DNA from: Helicostylum pulchrum
Taxonomy: Eukaryota > Mucoromycota > Mucoromycetes > Mucorales > Mucoraceae
Assembly (NCBI GenBank): GCA_025677825.1
Contig: JAIXMO010000034.1
Span: 282,501-346,500 of the forward strand
Direction of reading: 5' to 3'
Length of the DNA stretch: 64,000 bases
Of the stretch, positions 11,843-20,986 are shown piece after piece. Position 1 is the stretch's first letter. Every line of letters begins with the position of its first letter. A program made the translations under genes and the position numbers. The notes below the pieces were generated by a model that was not told the DNA's origin, did no database searches, and was given only the letters and a program-made list of their open reading frames with translations.

Positions 11843-13891
11843 TTATTTTTTTAAAAAAGACGGATGCATGAATTTACCAATAGCTCTATTTTCAAAAACA
11901 AGTTTAATTTCATCCACATCATAGCACTTGATTAAAAGAATCTTTGCCTTTCTAGTATCTACTTTTTGTTTTCCCAGCCAGTTGGTCTTTTCAAGATAAT
12001 CAGCAGAAATTAATTCAAACTTTTCTGTTTTAAATTGAGAGAGTAATTTATGTACTTTTCGCCATAAGTAACATCGACTAGTATTGTTTTTTTTATATTC
12101 AATTCGGACAATTATCTTTCGTTCCAAATCGTTTCTTAGAAACCCAATATCAAAAACAAGTGTCTTTAGTTTATACATGTATTGCAAGTCTAATAAGTTA
12201 CTTAAGTCGGGTTCAGGTCGCATATCACATTTGTTTATATTGAGGTATTCTATGTTGGGAAGTAAGCCAATAATAACATTTAAATTAAATGCAACTAGCC
12301 ATGAAACTTCAATAAGTGCAAATGTTAAGTTTTTTTTGGTCGGTGTAGATAGTCGTTTAAACCTTTTGCCTGCGAGATCAAATGAATGTGTGTCATAGTA
12401 GATATGATCTTCATATGCGCTAACTTCTTCGATATCTTCTAATTTATATCCAAACTTGAAATTATAGCGTTCGTGGTAATTGCAATACTGAGCAAAATGC
12501 AAGTAGCTAAGTCTTGGGTATTCTTGTAAAGCTGATTTCAATAATCGTATACTTTCATCCAATTGAATATAATGTGGTGGCGAAAAAGGTGGCTTGCTAA
12601 GGATTTCTATAGATCCAATAGTACTTTTATTTAAACCAGGGCTGTGTGGTGGTATTGGTATCAAGTTATCGATTGATGTTGATATACTCTGAGGATTTTG
12701 CTCCATAAGATTATTTATGTCTAATATGTAACTGAGGTAGAGGTTTCTCTTGTTTCTTTTGATTAATAAACTGTCTGTGTTTTGAAAACATGGGTCAAAT
12801 GATTCGTCTAGTCGGACAGATACATGACAGCTTAATTGGCTATCTTGACCGGCTATATCGAAAATAAGAGACCAATAGGTATTTAAGATGTTGGGTGTAA
12901 AGACAGATTGTATGGTGTCAGTGTCTGTAAGTGTTACTGCAAATCGTGCAAAAGAAAAGCATATATTTTGTGTTCTTCCCAAATAAGCTGCGAACGATTG
13001 AACAAGAGCTCGATCATTTTTTTGAATCCAATCTTCTGCTTTTACTTTGGTAATAGTCAAGCTAAACGTTTTTAAATTTTTAGGAAAGTATGATAAAACA
13101 TACTTCATGTGAAATGCAGTAAATGACATTACACGAAATTTAGCGTCCTTTAAATTTGGATAAAGAGATGATGCTGAGCTAGATCGTGTTACTGTTACAT
13201 TTTTTCTTTCTTCAAATTCGTTTTCAATCGAGAATCGAGTTATATTTGGAATCAATTCAAGAATAGGAAACATACGAAAATTTTTATCGGCTGCATCTTC
13301 TTTCATGTTTTTAATTGATAGCTCCGTTAACTCTGTAAAGTCTTTTATCAAAGATAAAGATTTGTTGCAATGAAGAACATAATACGCCAAATTAGACAGC
13401 TCTAAATAAGGTAAAGTATGACGAAGGCTATACACGCAATCAAAGTAAGTCTTATATTGAGATTGATTCGAGAAACCTCCGCCGACCACGATTTTTTCTA
13501 AGCTCGGAATATTATTGTCCGTGTATCTTTCTGCAATAGATTCCAGAAAAAAAAATTTATTACTACTCTGGGATAGATCGAGTTCTCGTAGAGATGGGAA
13601 ATAATGCAATATTTGACCATGCACATTTACACCTTTATATCTTGAATCATGGACCACTCGTAACGTCTTGACATATTTATTGAAATTTCTTTCTTCTGTT
13701 TGGTTTGACAAAATTGATAGAAATGTACTTGGGTTTCCAGATACAGTAACTGTTTCGCGAAGGATAAATACGGTATCTCGAAACCATGCCCTACAAACGG
13801 CGCTACAGTTTTTCAATGATGTTTCATCTGATGATAAAACGTATTGAAATATATTTTGACGTATTTCGAAAGGAAGTTGCTGAAAGGTCAT
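11843..13891 (-). CDS. F-box/leucine-rich-repeat-like protein
   Basis: A single-exon gene of 682 codons. Residues 1-45 form an F-box (MTFQQLPFEIRQNIFQYVLS, then LKNCSAVCRAWFRDT), which in known proteins binds Skp1 in SCF ubiquitin ligases. The rest has irregular leucine-rich repeats (ILHYFPSLRELDLSQ, LPYLELSNLAYYV, LKTLVFDIG), a likely substrate-binding region. The substrate cannot be told. It is a tandem paralogue of the genes on both sides, similar along the full length and lacking introns, unlike most neighbours; such expansions are common in fungi. The start is fixed by alignment of the F-box with the paralogues. Confidence 0.9.
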   Translation of the reverse strand: MTFQQLPFEIRQNIFQYVLSSDETSLKNCSAVCRAWFRDTVFILRETVTVSGNPSTFLSILSNQTEERNFNKYVKTLRVVHDSRYKGVNVHGQILHYFPSLRELDLSQSSNKFFFLESIAERYTDNNIPSLEKIVVGGGFSNQSQYKTYFDCVYSLRHTLPYLELSNLAYYVLHCNKSLSLIKDFTELTELSIKNMKEDAADKNFRMFPILELIPNITRFSIENEFEERKNVTVTRSSSASSLYPNLKDAKFRVMSFTAFHMKYVLSYFPKNLKTFSLTITKVKAEDWIQKNDRALVQSFAAYLGRTQNICFSFARFAVTLTDTDTIQSVFTPNILNTYWSLIFDIAGQDSQLSCHVSVRLDESFDPCFQNTDSLLIKRNKRNLYLSYILDINNLMEQNPQSISTSIDNLIPIPPHSPGLNKSTIGSIEILSKPPFSPPHYIQLDESIRLLKSALQEYPRLSYLHFAQYCNYHERYNFKFGYKLEDIEEVSAYEDHIYYDTHSFDLAGKRFKRLSTPTKKNLTFALIEVSWLVAFNLNVIIGLLPNIEYLNINKCDMRPEPDLSNLLDLQYMYKLKTLVFDIGFLRNDLERKIIVRIEYKKNNTSRCYLWRKVHKLLSQFKTEKFELISADYLEKTNWLGKQKVDTRKAKILLIKCYDVDEIKLVFENRAIGKFMHPSFLKK

Positions 13892-14267
13892 AGTTAAAAT
13901 AAGAAGAAGAAGAAAGAAAAAGAAGAAAATAGATGAAAAGATAAAAATAAAAAAAGCTTAGCCAACTGAATTTATATTACACGCGATCATCAGATGTGCC
14001 GCGTTTATTTTTGTCGTTTATTTTGTCTGCTTAGCATGCTTTATTGTTTACATGCGAAAAAGAATCAGGCATTCAGTATTAGAACTTTCAGCCCAATAAC
14101 GTATTTATTAGCTAAAAGTATACATTTATTTGTCAATCGCTAAAATTCGGGTCAACAATGTACTATATATATTATGATATCCCTTTTTTTTATAAAAAAA
14201 AGTAGAGGGATACTTTTTTGCCTTATTGGTTCCACGCATGTGTATTTATAATTTATTAAAATAAAAA
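13892..14267. other. Spacer between F-box paralogues
   Basis: Holds the promoter block of the 11843-13891 gene at 13960-14002 and the 3' flank of the next paralogue, with A/T runs near 14180. No gene is seen. Confidence 0.5.
13960..14002 (-). promoter_or_regulatory. F-box family promoter block, copy 2
   Basis: Read on the minus strand, the block has CACATCTGATGATCGCGTG, then AATATAAAT, then AGTTGGC. The same order and spacing is present at 16330-16373. It lies about 70-110 bp before the ATG at 13891, where a core promoter or upstream activating site is expected. Duplication of promoter with gene explains the similarity, but its retention among diverged flanks suggests function. Confidence 0.6.
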
Positions 14268-16298
14268 CTATGGATGCATAAGTTTACCAACAACTCTATA
14301 ATCAAACAGAAGTGTTATTTCATTTACATCAAAACACTTAATTATCAGAACTTTTGTCATTGCACAATCTATCTTTTCAGCACCGAACATAATCCCTGTA
14401 TCATTGCACAACTCAAACATATTTGGTTTGAGTTGACGTTTTACTTTAGAAGGTTTAGACCATCGATACCATCTGCTGGTTGTGCTTTGCTTTGCATTTT
14501 CCACTCGAACAATAACTTCGCGTTGTAATTCTGTTTTTAAAAAATTTATATCCAAAACAAATGTTTTCATGTTGTGCAAGTGATATAAATCAAATATGGT
14601 GGTGAAGTTTCGTTCCCGTTTCATAATTGATGTATGTATCTTGAGGTATTTTATGCTGGGAAGTGAGATTGTAATGGCTTTTAATTTGAAATCGTTTAAT
14701 GATGACGTTTTAATTAATGCAAACGTTAAATTTTCTACGGTTGAACTCTTTAAACTTTTATATCTTTTTTGGCCAACAATAAAAGGTTCAGTATCGTGGT
14801 ACGTCTTTTCATCGTAAGGTCCACCATGTTCAATATCTTCTAGTTTCGATCCAAATTTGAGACAATACCGCTCAGAGTACTTACAGTACTGCCCTAAATG
14901 TAAGTAACTTAACTTTACATACTCTTGTAAAGTCGATTTCAATAATTGGATACAATCTTTTACTGGGATGACATGTTCTAGTGAAAAAGGCGGTCTACTA
15001 ATAATTTCTATAGATGCAATATTACTTTTATCTAAACTTGTATTGCGTATTTGTGAAGGTAACGGTATAAAGTTATCAATTGATTGCGTTATACCATCCG
15101 GGTTTTGTTGTAATAGACTCGTTAAATTCAAAATATAGTTGAGTTGTACTTGCTTTTTATTTCTTTTGATTGATACATTGGAAATATTCTCAAAGCAAAC
15201 ATTATTTGACTCTTCGAGTCGAATAGAAATATGACTGCTTAGCTGCTGATCTCTTCCTAAGATATCAAAAACAAAAGGCCAATACTCTTTTAATGATAGT
15301 GTTGTAAATGTTGATTGAATGGTATCAATCTCTGTAACCCTTTCGACAAATCGTTCTATGGAAAAGCAAACGTCGTCTACCTCGGCTAAATAAGCAATAA
15401 ATGCTCGAATAGTAGCTTGATCGTTTTTCTGAATCCAATCCTCTGCTTTCACTTTGGTAATAGTCAAATCGAATTTTTTTAACCGTTTAGGAAAGTGCGA
15501 TAAAATATACTTCATATGAGAATCATTAAATGAGGGAATACGAAATACAGCTTCTTTCAAATTATAGTAAACAAGATCTAATGTTGGTCTACTCTGTGTC
15601 AGATCTTCTTCAAAGTCATTTTCAATAGAGAATCGAGTTATTTTTGGGATAGATTCTAGAACGGAAAACATTGAAAGTTCTTCATCTGCTGCGGCATGTT
15701 CCAGATTTTTAATTGATATTTCGGTCAAGTTTGTAAACTCTTTTATAAAACATAAAGGTTTCTTAGAGTTACGAACCTCATGATTGAGATTGGATAATTC
15801 TAAATAAGGTAAGGTATGACGGAGACTATAGACGCAGTCAAAATAAATCTTGTATTGAGGTTGTTCTATAAAAAAATCTCCCGCCAAGACCTTTTCCAAG
15901 TTGATGATATTGGTATCAGCGTCTCTGTCAGTAATAGACTGCAAGTAAGAGAAGTCATAATCACTTCTCGATAAATCAAGTATACGCAAAGAAGGGAAGT
16001 AGTGTAATATTTGATTAAGCATATCTATATCACTGTAATTTATATCATCAAGCGCTTGTAATATTTTAACACATCCACTAAAGTTTCTTTCTTCTGTTTG
16101 ATTTGATAAAATTGATAAAAACTCATACGGATTTCCTGTTAAAGTAAATATTTCTCGAGATATAGGAACAATATCTTGATACCAAGCTTTGCAAACGGTC
16201 GTACAATTTTTCAGTGATCTTTTATCTAAAGTTTGAACGTATAGAAATACTATTTCGCGCACATCAAATGGAAGTTGATGAAATAACATTATAATCAA
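14268..16298 (-). CDS. F-box/leucine-rich-repeat-like protein
   Basis: A single-exon gene of 676 codons, the third copy of the tandem family. The F-box is at residues 4-45 (FHQLPFDVREIVFLYVQT, LKNCTTVCKAWYQD). The body shares blocks with the 11843-13891 gene such as ILHYFPSLR, VYSLRHTLPYLELSNL, VKAEDWIQKND and the C-terminal RVVGKLMHP. It is predicted to be a substrate receptor of an SCF ligase; the target is unknown. No stop or frameshift is seen. A second upstream ATG (MIIMLFHQ) sits three codons before the F-box methionine, and either may be used. Confidence 0.9.
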   Translation of the reverse strand: MIIMLFHQLPFDVREIVFLYVQTLDKRSLKNCTTVCKAWYQDIVPISREIFTLTGNPYEFLSILSNQTEERNFSGCVKILQALDDINYSDIDMLNQILHYFPSLRILDLSRSDYDFSYLQSITDRDADTNIINLEKVLAGDFFIEQPQYKIYFDCVYSLRHTLPYLELSNLNHEVRNSKKPLCFIKEFTNLTEISIKNLEHAAADEELSMFSVLESIPKITRFSIENDFEEDLTQSRPTLDLVYYNLKEAVFRIPSFNDSHMKYILSHFPKRLKKFDLTITKVKAEDWIQKNDQATIRAFIAYLAEVDDVCFSIERFVERVTEIDTIQSTFTTLSLKEYWPFVFDILGRDQQLSSHISIRLEESNNVCFENISNVSIKRNKKQVQLNYILNLTSLLQQNPDGITQSIDNFIPLPSQIRNTSLDKSNIASIEIISRPPFSLEHVIPVKDCIQLLKSTLQEYVKLSYLHLGQYCKYSERYCLKFGSKLEDIEHGGPYDEKTYHDTEPFIVGQKRYKSLKSSTVENLTFALIKTSSLNDFKLKAITISLPSIKYLKIHTSIMKRERNFTTIFDLYHLHNMKTFVLDINFLKTELQREVIVRVENAKQSTTSRWYRWSKPSKVKRQLKPNMFELCNDTGIMFGAEKIDCAMTKVLIIKCFDVNEITLLFDYRVVGKLMHP

Positions 16299-16329
16299 GT
16301 TAAAAGAGAAACAAAAAATAAAAAAACTT

Positions 16330-16373
16330 GGCCAACTATATTAATATTACCACGCAATCATCTGATGTTTCAC
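16330..16373 (-). promoter_or_regulatory. F-box family promoter block, copy 3
   Basis: Minus-strand reading gives CATCAGATGATTGCGTG, AATATTAAT and AGTTGGCC, matching copy 2 with few changes. It lies 32-75 bp before the ATG at 16298. Confidence 0.6.
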
Positions 16374-16403
16374 AGTCTAATTGGGTTTTATTTTTGTGGT
16401 ACA

Positions 16404-16498
16404 TTTTGCATTCTTCCTAACGCAGTTTGCGTTGCTTTATTTTGGTATGTAAATTAAATGGGGAGCTCATTCAAACAGCGTTAGGAAGAATGCAAAAT
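16404..16498. repeat. Perfect 20-bp inverted repeat at the end of a transposase remnant
   Basis: The 20 bases at 16404-16423 are the exact reverse complement of 16479-16498, separated by 55 bases. The right arm encodes the last residues of the transposase remnant (AFFLTLF), so the left arm is an inverted copy of its 3' coding end. A transcript could fold into a hairpin here. It may be a terminal-repeat trace or a local inverted duplication. Confidence 0.75.
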
Positions 16499-16715
16499 TA
16501 CGGAAATGGTTTCTGGGAACCTGATCGCATGCCTCGGATATTCTAGTTTTAAGATCCTCTGTGTTGCCAAATTGGCTACGTCTAACTTTTCCTTTTACTA
16601 TTGCCCAGAATTGTTCAAATTCAACGGGTATCCGCATTGCTTTCTTCTCATCTTCACGTTCATAACTCTCATAACATACTACACAATAGAAGAGCTCTGA
16701 CGGTATAATGATCAA
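16467..16715 (-). pseudogene. C-terminal remnant of a Tc1/mariner-type DDE transposase
   Basis: An 82-codon frame holds the block EFEQFWAIVKGKVRRS followed by TEDLKTRISEACDQVP. This is the usual region at and after the third catalytic acidic residue of Tc1/mariner/pogo transposases, normally 'SPELNPIEQFW..VK'. In this copy the NPIE part reads PVEFE, and nothing upstream continues the frame into the catalytic core. It is a 3' fragment of a dead element, next to the palindrome and LINE. The ATG used for the frame is not a true start. Confidence 0.8.
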
Positions 16716-16805
16716 GAAGAGAAGTGAAAATGCTCTTGTTGAATATTTGCTTAATTATATAAACTGTTTCTCTAAATTCTTAAATAAAGAGCATTTATAG
16801 TTAAT

Positions 16806-16882
16806 TTGACCAGAAGCCGATCAATTTATGGTTAATTCAATTTCAAAAAGATGATGGATTCGATTTTATTTTTTCTGGTCAA
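16806..16882. repeat. Short inverted repeat with 10-bp arms
   Basis: TTGACCAGAA at 16806-16815 is mirrored by TTCTGGTCAA at 16873-16882. It could be a small hairpin or a miniature element end. The support is only ten bases per arm. Confidence 0.45.
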
Positions 16883-17081
16883 CTTAAGCTTAAAAACGTA
16901 GGCAGAATTTTCAAACTATGACAACTTATTTATTTGAGACTGTTTTTTAAAAGTTACGAATTTCCTTTTTTCGATTACATAGATACTTGATGGTCGCTAA
17001 TATAATGAGGTGAGCTATAGCCATGAGGTTATTATATACACATACAGAGGGGGAGGGGGGGGGGGTGTAAATTTAAGCATG

Positions 17082-17921
17082 TTAAAGAGAAATAATGCTT
17101 TTCCAATCATCACAAGTCAATACACCATCATCGTACCCAATCTCTTTAATTCTTTCCTCAATCAACATAAGCGCCCTACTTGCTGGTTCCACTTCGATCC
17201 AATTATCGCTAATAGTGTCAGAACCAGTATCATCTTCATTGCTATTTGAATTTGATGATGGCTCAGGCGAATCCTCACGGAAAATTATGTCGTTATTGGT
17301 GCTGTTAAAGGAGGAGACCAGAAATCCAATCGAGTCTTGGAAGCGAGCTTCATAGATAGCAATAAGCTTTTTGAGGTTGATGATAATTGTTCTCTATTAT
17401 TGTAATGTATTAATGACAATTGGCAATGGTTACAGAGAAGGTAATAGTCACACTTACTTGTAAAGACATTACAGTCAAGAAAAAATATGCCAGTTGTGAC
17501 ATATTAGAGGCTTGAGAGGGGATGGTAGCAGTACTTTTCTGATAATTTATGATGATTTCATTCTTAGTCATTCTTGAGTCATAGACAGTTAAAACAAGAC
17601 CGTGGAATTGTGCGCTGATTACTTCGATATGTTGAATACAAGATGGGTAAGGTAGCAATGATTGAATGTATTTCAATATCTTCTCTCTCTCAAGTTACTT
17701 GCTTTCTTTATATCAGCTTCAACTTCGGTTTCGGTGGCACTAGTAGGCTTATCCTCACAAGAGAACACGTCCCCAAGTTGACTGTTGAATAATATAAGAT
17801 CAACCTTTACATCCCTCTCATCTCCATCTATTTGCTTCATCTTCCTCAAATATTTGATTGTACTGGCCAGACATTCCATTACAATCGCCGATACATTCGA
17901 TGCCGTTTTTTTATTTGACCC
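17082..17921 (-). pseudogene. Truncated unknown gene, left palindrome copy
   Basis: Two exons are readable: 17458-17921 and 17082-17393, with a 64-bp intron (GTAAGT donor, AATAG acceptor). The frame starts inside the spacer after a TAG, without a clear start codon (NKKTASNVSAIVMECLAST), so the 5' part of the gene is missing. A frameshift lies in a GA-repeat near 17680: the frame ending SNLRERRY must shift by one base to continue as EREKILKYIQSLLPYP. Exon 2 codes for INLKKLIAIYEARFQDSIG, a Ser/Asn/Asp-rich linker, and ends DDWKSIISL. I do not recognise a named family; it may belong to a lineage-expanded Mucorales gene family. Confidence 0.7.
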
Positions 17922-18010
17922 ATACTATATCACAAAAAGGTAAAAACTTAAAATATTGAGTTCGTATGATGGGCTGATAAAACATACTACTTTTTATTTT
18001 ACCATAGAAC

Positions 18011-18806
18011 GGAATGTCTGGCCAGTACAATCAAATATTTGAGGAAGATGAAGCAAATAGATGGAGATGAGAGGGATGTAAAGGTTGATCTTATATTATT
18101 CAACAGTCAACTTGGGGACGTGTTCTCTTGTGAGGATAAGCCTACTAGTGCCACCGAAACCGAAGTTGAAGCTGATATAAAGAAAGCAAGTAACTTGAGA
18201 GAGAGAAGATATTGAAATACATTCAATCATTGCTACCTTACCCATCTTGTATTCAACATATCGAAGTAATCAGCGCACAATTCCACGGTCTTGTTTTAAC
18301 TGTCTATGACTCAAGAATGACTAAGAATGAAATCATCATAAATTATCAGAAAAGTACTGCTACCATCCCCTCTCAAGCCTCTAATATGTCACAACTGGCA
18401 TATTTTTTCTTGACTGTAATGTCTTTACAAGTAAGTGTGACTATTACCTTCTCTGTAACCATTGCCAATTGTCATTAATACATTACAATAATAGAGAACA
18501 ATTATCATCAACCTCAAAAAGCTTATTGCTATCTATGAAGCTCGCTTCCAAGACTCGATTGGATTTCTGGTCTCCTCCTTTAACAGCACCAATAACGACA
18601 TAATTTTCCGTGAGGATTCGCCTGAGCCATCATCAAATTCAAATAGCAATGAAGATGATACTGGTTCTGACACTATTAGCGATAATTGGATCGAAGTGGA
18701 ACCAGCAAGTAGGGCGCTTATGTTGATTGAGGAAAGAATTAAAGAGATTGGGTACGATGATGGTGTATTGACTTGTGATGATTGGAAAAGCATTATTTCT
18801 CTTTAA
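18011..18806 (+). pseudogene. Truncated unknown gene, right palindrome copy
   Basis: Mirror copy of the left-arm gene. Exons are 18011-18430 and 18495-18806, the intron is 18431-18494 and the stop is at 18804-18806. It has the same GA-repeat frameshift as the left copy, so the defect predates the duplication or has been copied between arms. It lacks the extra dozen codons that the left copy keeps in the spacer. A protein of about 240 residues would need the frameshift to be bypassed. Confidence 0.7.
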
Positions 18807-18880
18807 CATGCTTAAATTTACACCCCCCCCCTCCCCCTCTGTATGTGTATATAATAACCTCATGGCTATAGCTCACCTCA

Positions 18881-19862
18881 CTATACTTTTTTTTTTGTAA
18901 TAGTTTTTATTAAAAATAAAATTATTAGTCACAATTCAATGAGCGGTGGAACTAGAATAAAACGGGGACTGTGGATAAGTAGATATAAGAGGAAAAGAAA
19001 GATAAAGAGAAAGAGGGAAAAAAAAGAAAAGAAGGGATTACACTAATCTTGTGTTGGGTTGAGTAATCGTTCGATATGAGTGATCATCCGTAAAAAAGAA
19101 GGTTCAATTCGGGAAAGAGGATAAGTGGATAGGTTATCATTTCCATGTTGCCAATAAATAATCCACAGTTGGTGTAGAGTAGTGGAGAGGATCGAGAAAT
19201 ATTTTTTGGCTTTACGAATACCTTGAGGGGCCTTTAGGTGTCGTATTGATTTGTATATATCGTCGGCAGAAAGACCAACAAGAGGGAAATAATTATGTAG
19301 TACTTGTTTCCAAAGCTTCCATTTAATATCGCATTCTACCAGAAAATGACGTCTATTGTCGGTATCACGGCCACAAAGGGAGCAGGTCGAGGAAGAGACT
19401 ATGCCATACTTAAGGAGAACCTTTTTGGTAGGAATACAGTCAGAGAGACAACGAAAGTACAGAGTTCGAGCATTTGGGTACATCTGACACGTCCAGAGAG
19501 ACTTGGCGATGGAGGAGGAAAATTTCACCGGAAAAGGGGAAGAGGACTGGATACGTTGTCGTAGGTCTTGAGAACTATATTGTCTCCATACGGTAGAACT
19601 GTTGATGTTAGCTACCATGGACTGACTAGACCATTCAACCGGAAAGGGCATATCTTCAAGAACACAGGGCCAAATGCTGGAGCGGAGCTTGACGATATGA
19701 GTCTGCAGAATATCTTTATACAATTGTAGACATAGACGAGGATATCGTGTATACTCACCGGTGACACGGAGACGAAGGCAATTTTGAGCGATATCAAAAA
19801 TAAAGAACTTGTCACTGAGAAAGGTTTTGTGCTTGAGAGTTTTTCGATAATTTTTTTTTTAA
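18881..19862 (-). mobile_element. 5'-truncated LINE (non-LTR retrotransposon) fragment
   Basis: The minus strand at about 19043-19846 encodes the C-terminus of a LINE ORF2. The reading continues upstream of the annotated ATG through DKFFIFDIAQNCLRLRV. The block ARTLYFRCLSDCIPTKKVLL, then CSLCGRDTDNRRHFLVEC, is the zinc-binding zf-RVT region that follows the reverse transcriptase in many LINEs (C-x2-C...H-x4-C). A 3' UTR follows and an A11 tract at 18887-18897, then GTATAG at the edge of the palindrome. The 5' end is lost at about 19850-19862, as is typical of incomplete reverse transcription. The reverse transcriptase core is absent, so the copy is immobile. Confidence 0.85.
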
Positions 19863-19865
19863 TAT

Positions 19866-20410
19866 TACATTTGACATCTTTCTATCAACTTTGGTGATGA
19901 AGCGATAGAAGTAATCTCGTAATACACCATTTATTTATACCGACAACAATTCCTGTATAATACGATGTTTCTTTTTCACAGTACAACTTATATTATTTAA
20001 GAGCTACTATATTTCCTACCTTTAACTTGCTTTGTGGCATAGTGGCGTGTCTTCGAGTTTTTGAAATTATTTCAAGTACCAAATTACTTTTTTGATGTAT
20101 AAGTAAAATTGATTCTTTTTTCTATAAAGGTATATGTACTTACATACTGTTTCCAACACCAGGTTTGATATATTTTTATATTTATAGAATATATAATTGC
20201 GATTAGCTGAGATATGACGGAATAAAAGCTTTCTTTTATAATTTTATTTTAGTTACTTACGACTGTCAATTTTAAGATCGCTACGCCTTTCTGTTGTAAT
20301 TCATTTGAAGACCCTGACAAGATTTTCTCTGTTTCCTTCTTGTCAAGGATCATTTCCTTCCGGATCAAAGATATCAAACGATCCGCAAATTCGGTTACTT
20401 GAGGTTTCAT
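19866..20410 (-). pseudogene. Broken 5' end of an Hcs1/IGHMBP2-type helicase gene
   Basis: Exon 1 (20261-20410) gives 50 residues from a good ATG (MKPQVTEFADRLISLIRKEM ... NELQQKGVAILKL) and ends at a GTAAGT donor. That pattern is the N-terminus of the SF1B helicases Hcs1/IGHMBP2 (DNA polymerase alpha-associated helicase A). Further down, about 19950-20070, one frame gives PQSKLKVGNIVALK, a stop where glutamate is expected, then YYTGIVVG, resembling the next family block ('..F+.GDIV.L..'). Frame then degrades and the sequence meets the LINE at about 19862. The helicase motifs (Walker A and B) are absent from the window. An intact copy may exist elsewhere. Confidence 0.65.
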
Positions 20411-20986
20411 TATTTTTTTAAAGAAAATAATGTAGAAGAGTAGTATAATATATAGGAATATTCAATATACTTTATATACAAATGTGACCGCAGGAGTCGA
20501 TAAACAGCCTTTAATAAATCTGCATGTACTTTTTGATGTGTTGTATTTATGCGCTCAGAAAGAAAGTGTGGCGTATTGCTTTTTACTTACTTACTTTTAT
20601 AAAGTGCAAAAAAAAAGTAGTTTGATATCTATACGCTATCATAGTCGGGTGGACCACATTTGAACGTTTATAACAAGCGATCTATTTAATTATTTTTATA
20701 TAAGAGCATGTCTACGTTATCAATCGTACCTCTTTTATCTTCAAAAAAAAAAATACTGGTGCAAAGAAATTTTTTATCACTGAAACCCCCTCATGATAAA
20801 AAAAAACCTGGTATGAAAACCTGGTGCGCGTATCTTTCTCCATAAAAATTGCAGGAATCTGTATACATCTGTCCACACACAACCAGAGGTGACTGTTTCC
20901 TGCATTTTGCTGGTTTGGCTACTGATTTCAGCCCTGGCCCCTGCCTGACTTTATTTTTCGCTCTCTTTTTCTTCTACGGACAAACT
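20411..20986. other. Promoter region of the mitochondrial PheRS gene
   Basis: This runs from the start of the helicase remnant to the PheRS start. It contains AT-rich sequence and two short direct copies of an ACCTGGT word near 20808-20824. A plus-strand frame from 20849 overlaps the PheRS start in another frame and shows no motif. No RNA gene is seen. Confidence 0.45.

Larger units (their letters stand above)
17006..18880. repeat. Large near-perfect palindrome, 0.87-kb arms
   Basis: The left arm (17006-17877, 872 bp) and right arm (18011-18880, 870 bp) are reverse complements. The only difference I could find is the length of a homopolymer run (11 G on the left, 9 C on the right). A 133-bp unique spacer at 17878-18010 separates them. 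Both outer ends sit next to TATA (17001-17004 and 18882-18885), one base outside the arm. Each arm carries one copy of the same truncated intron-bearing gene, reading from the centre outwards. Near-identity implies a very recent inverted duplication, active homogenisation, or an assembly artefact. Confidence 0.95.

Noticed and set aside
17010..17355. Two plus-strand ORFs in the left palindrome arm, and their mirror copies at 18533-18863
   Set aside because: They read antisense to the spliced gene fragment in each arm, and the glycine run comes from the G homopolymer.
19304..19564. Plus-strand ORF over the LINE fragment
   Set aside because: It is antisense to the zinc-binding region of the reverse transcriptase ORF.
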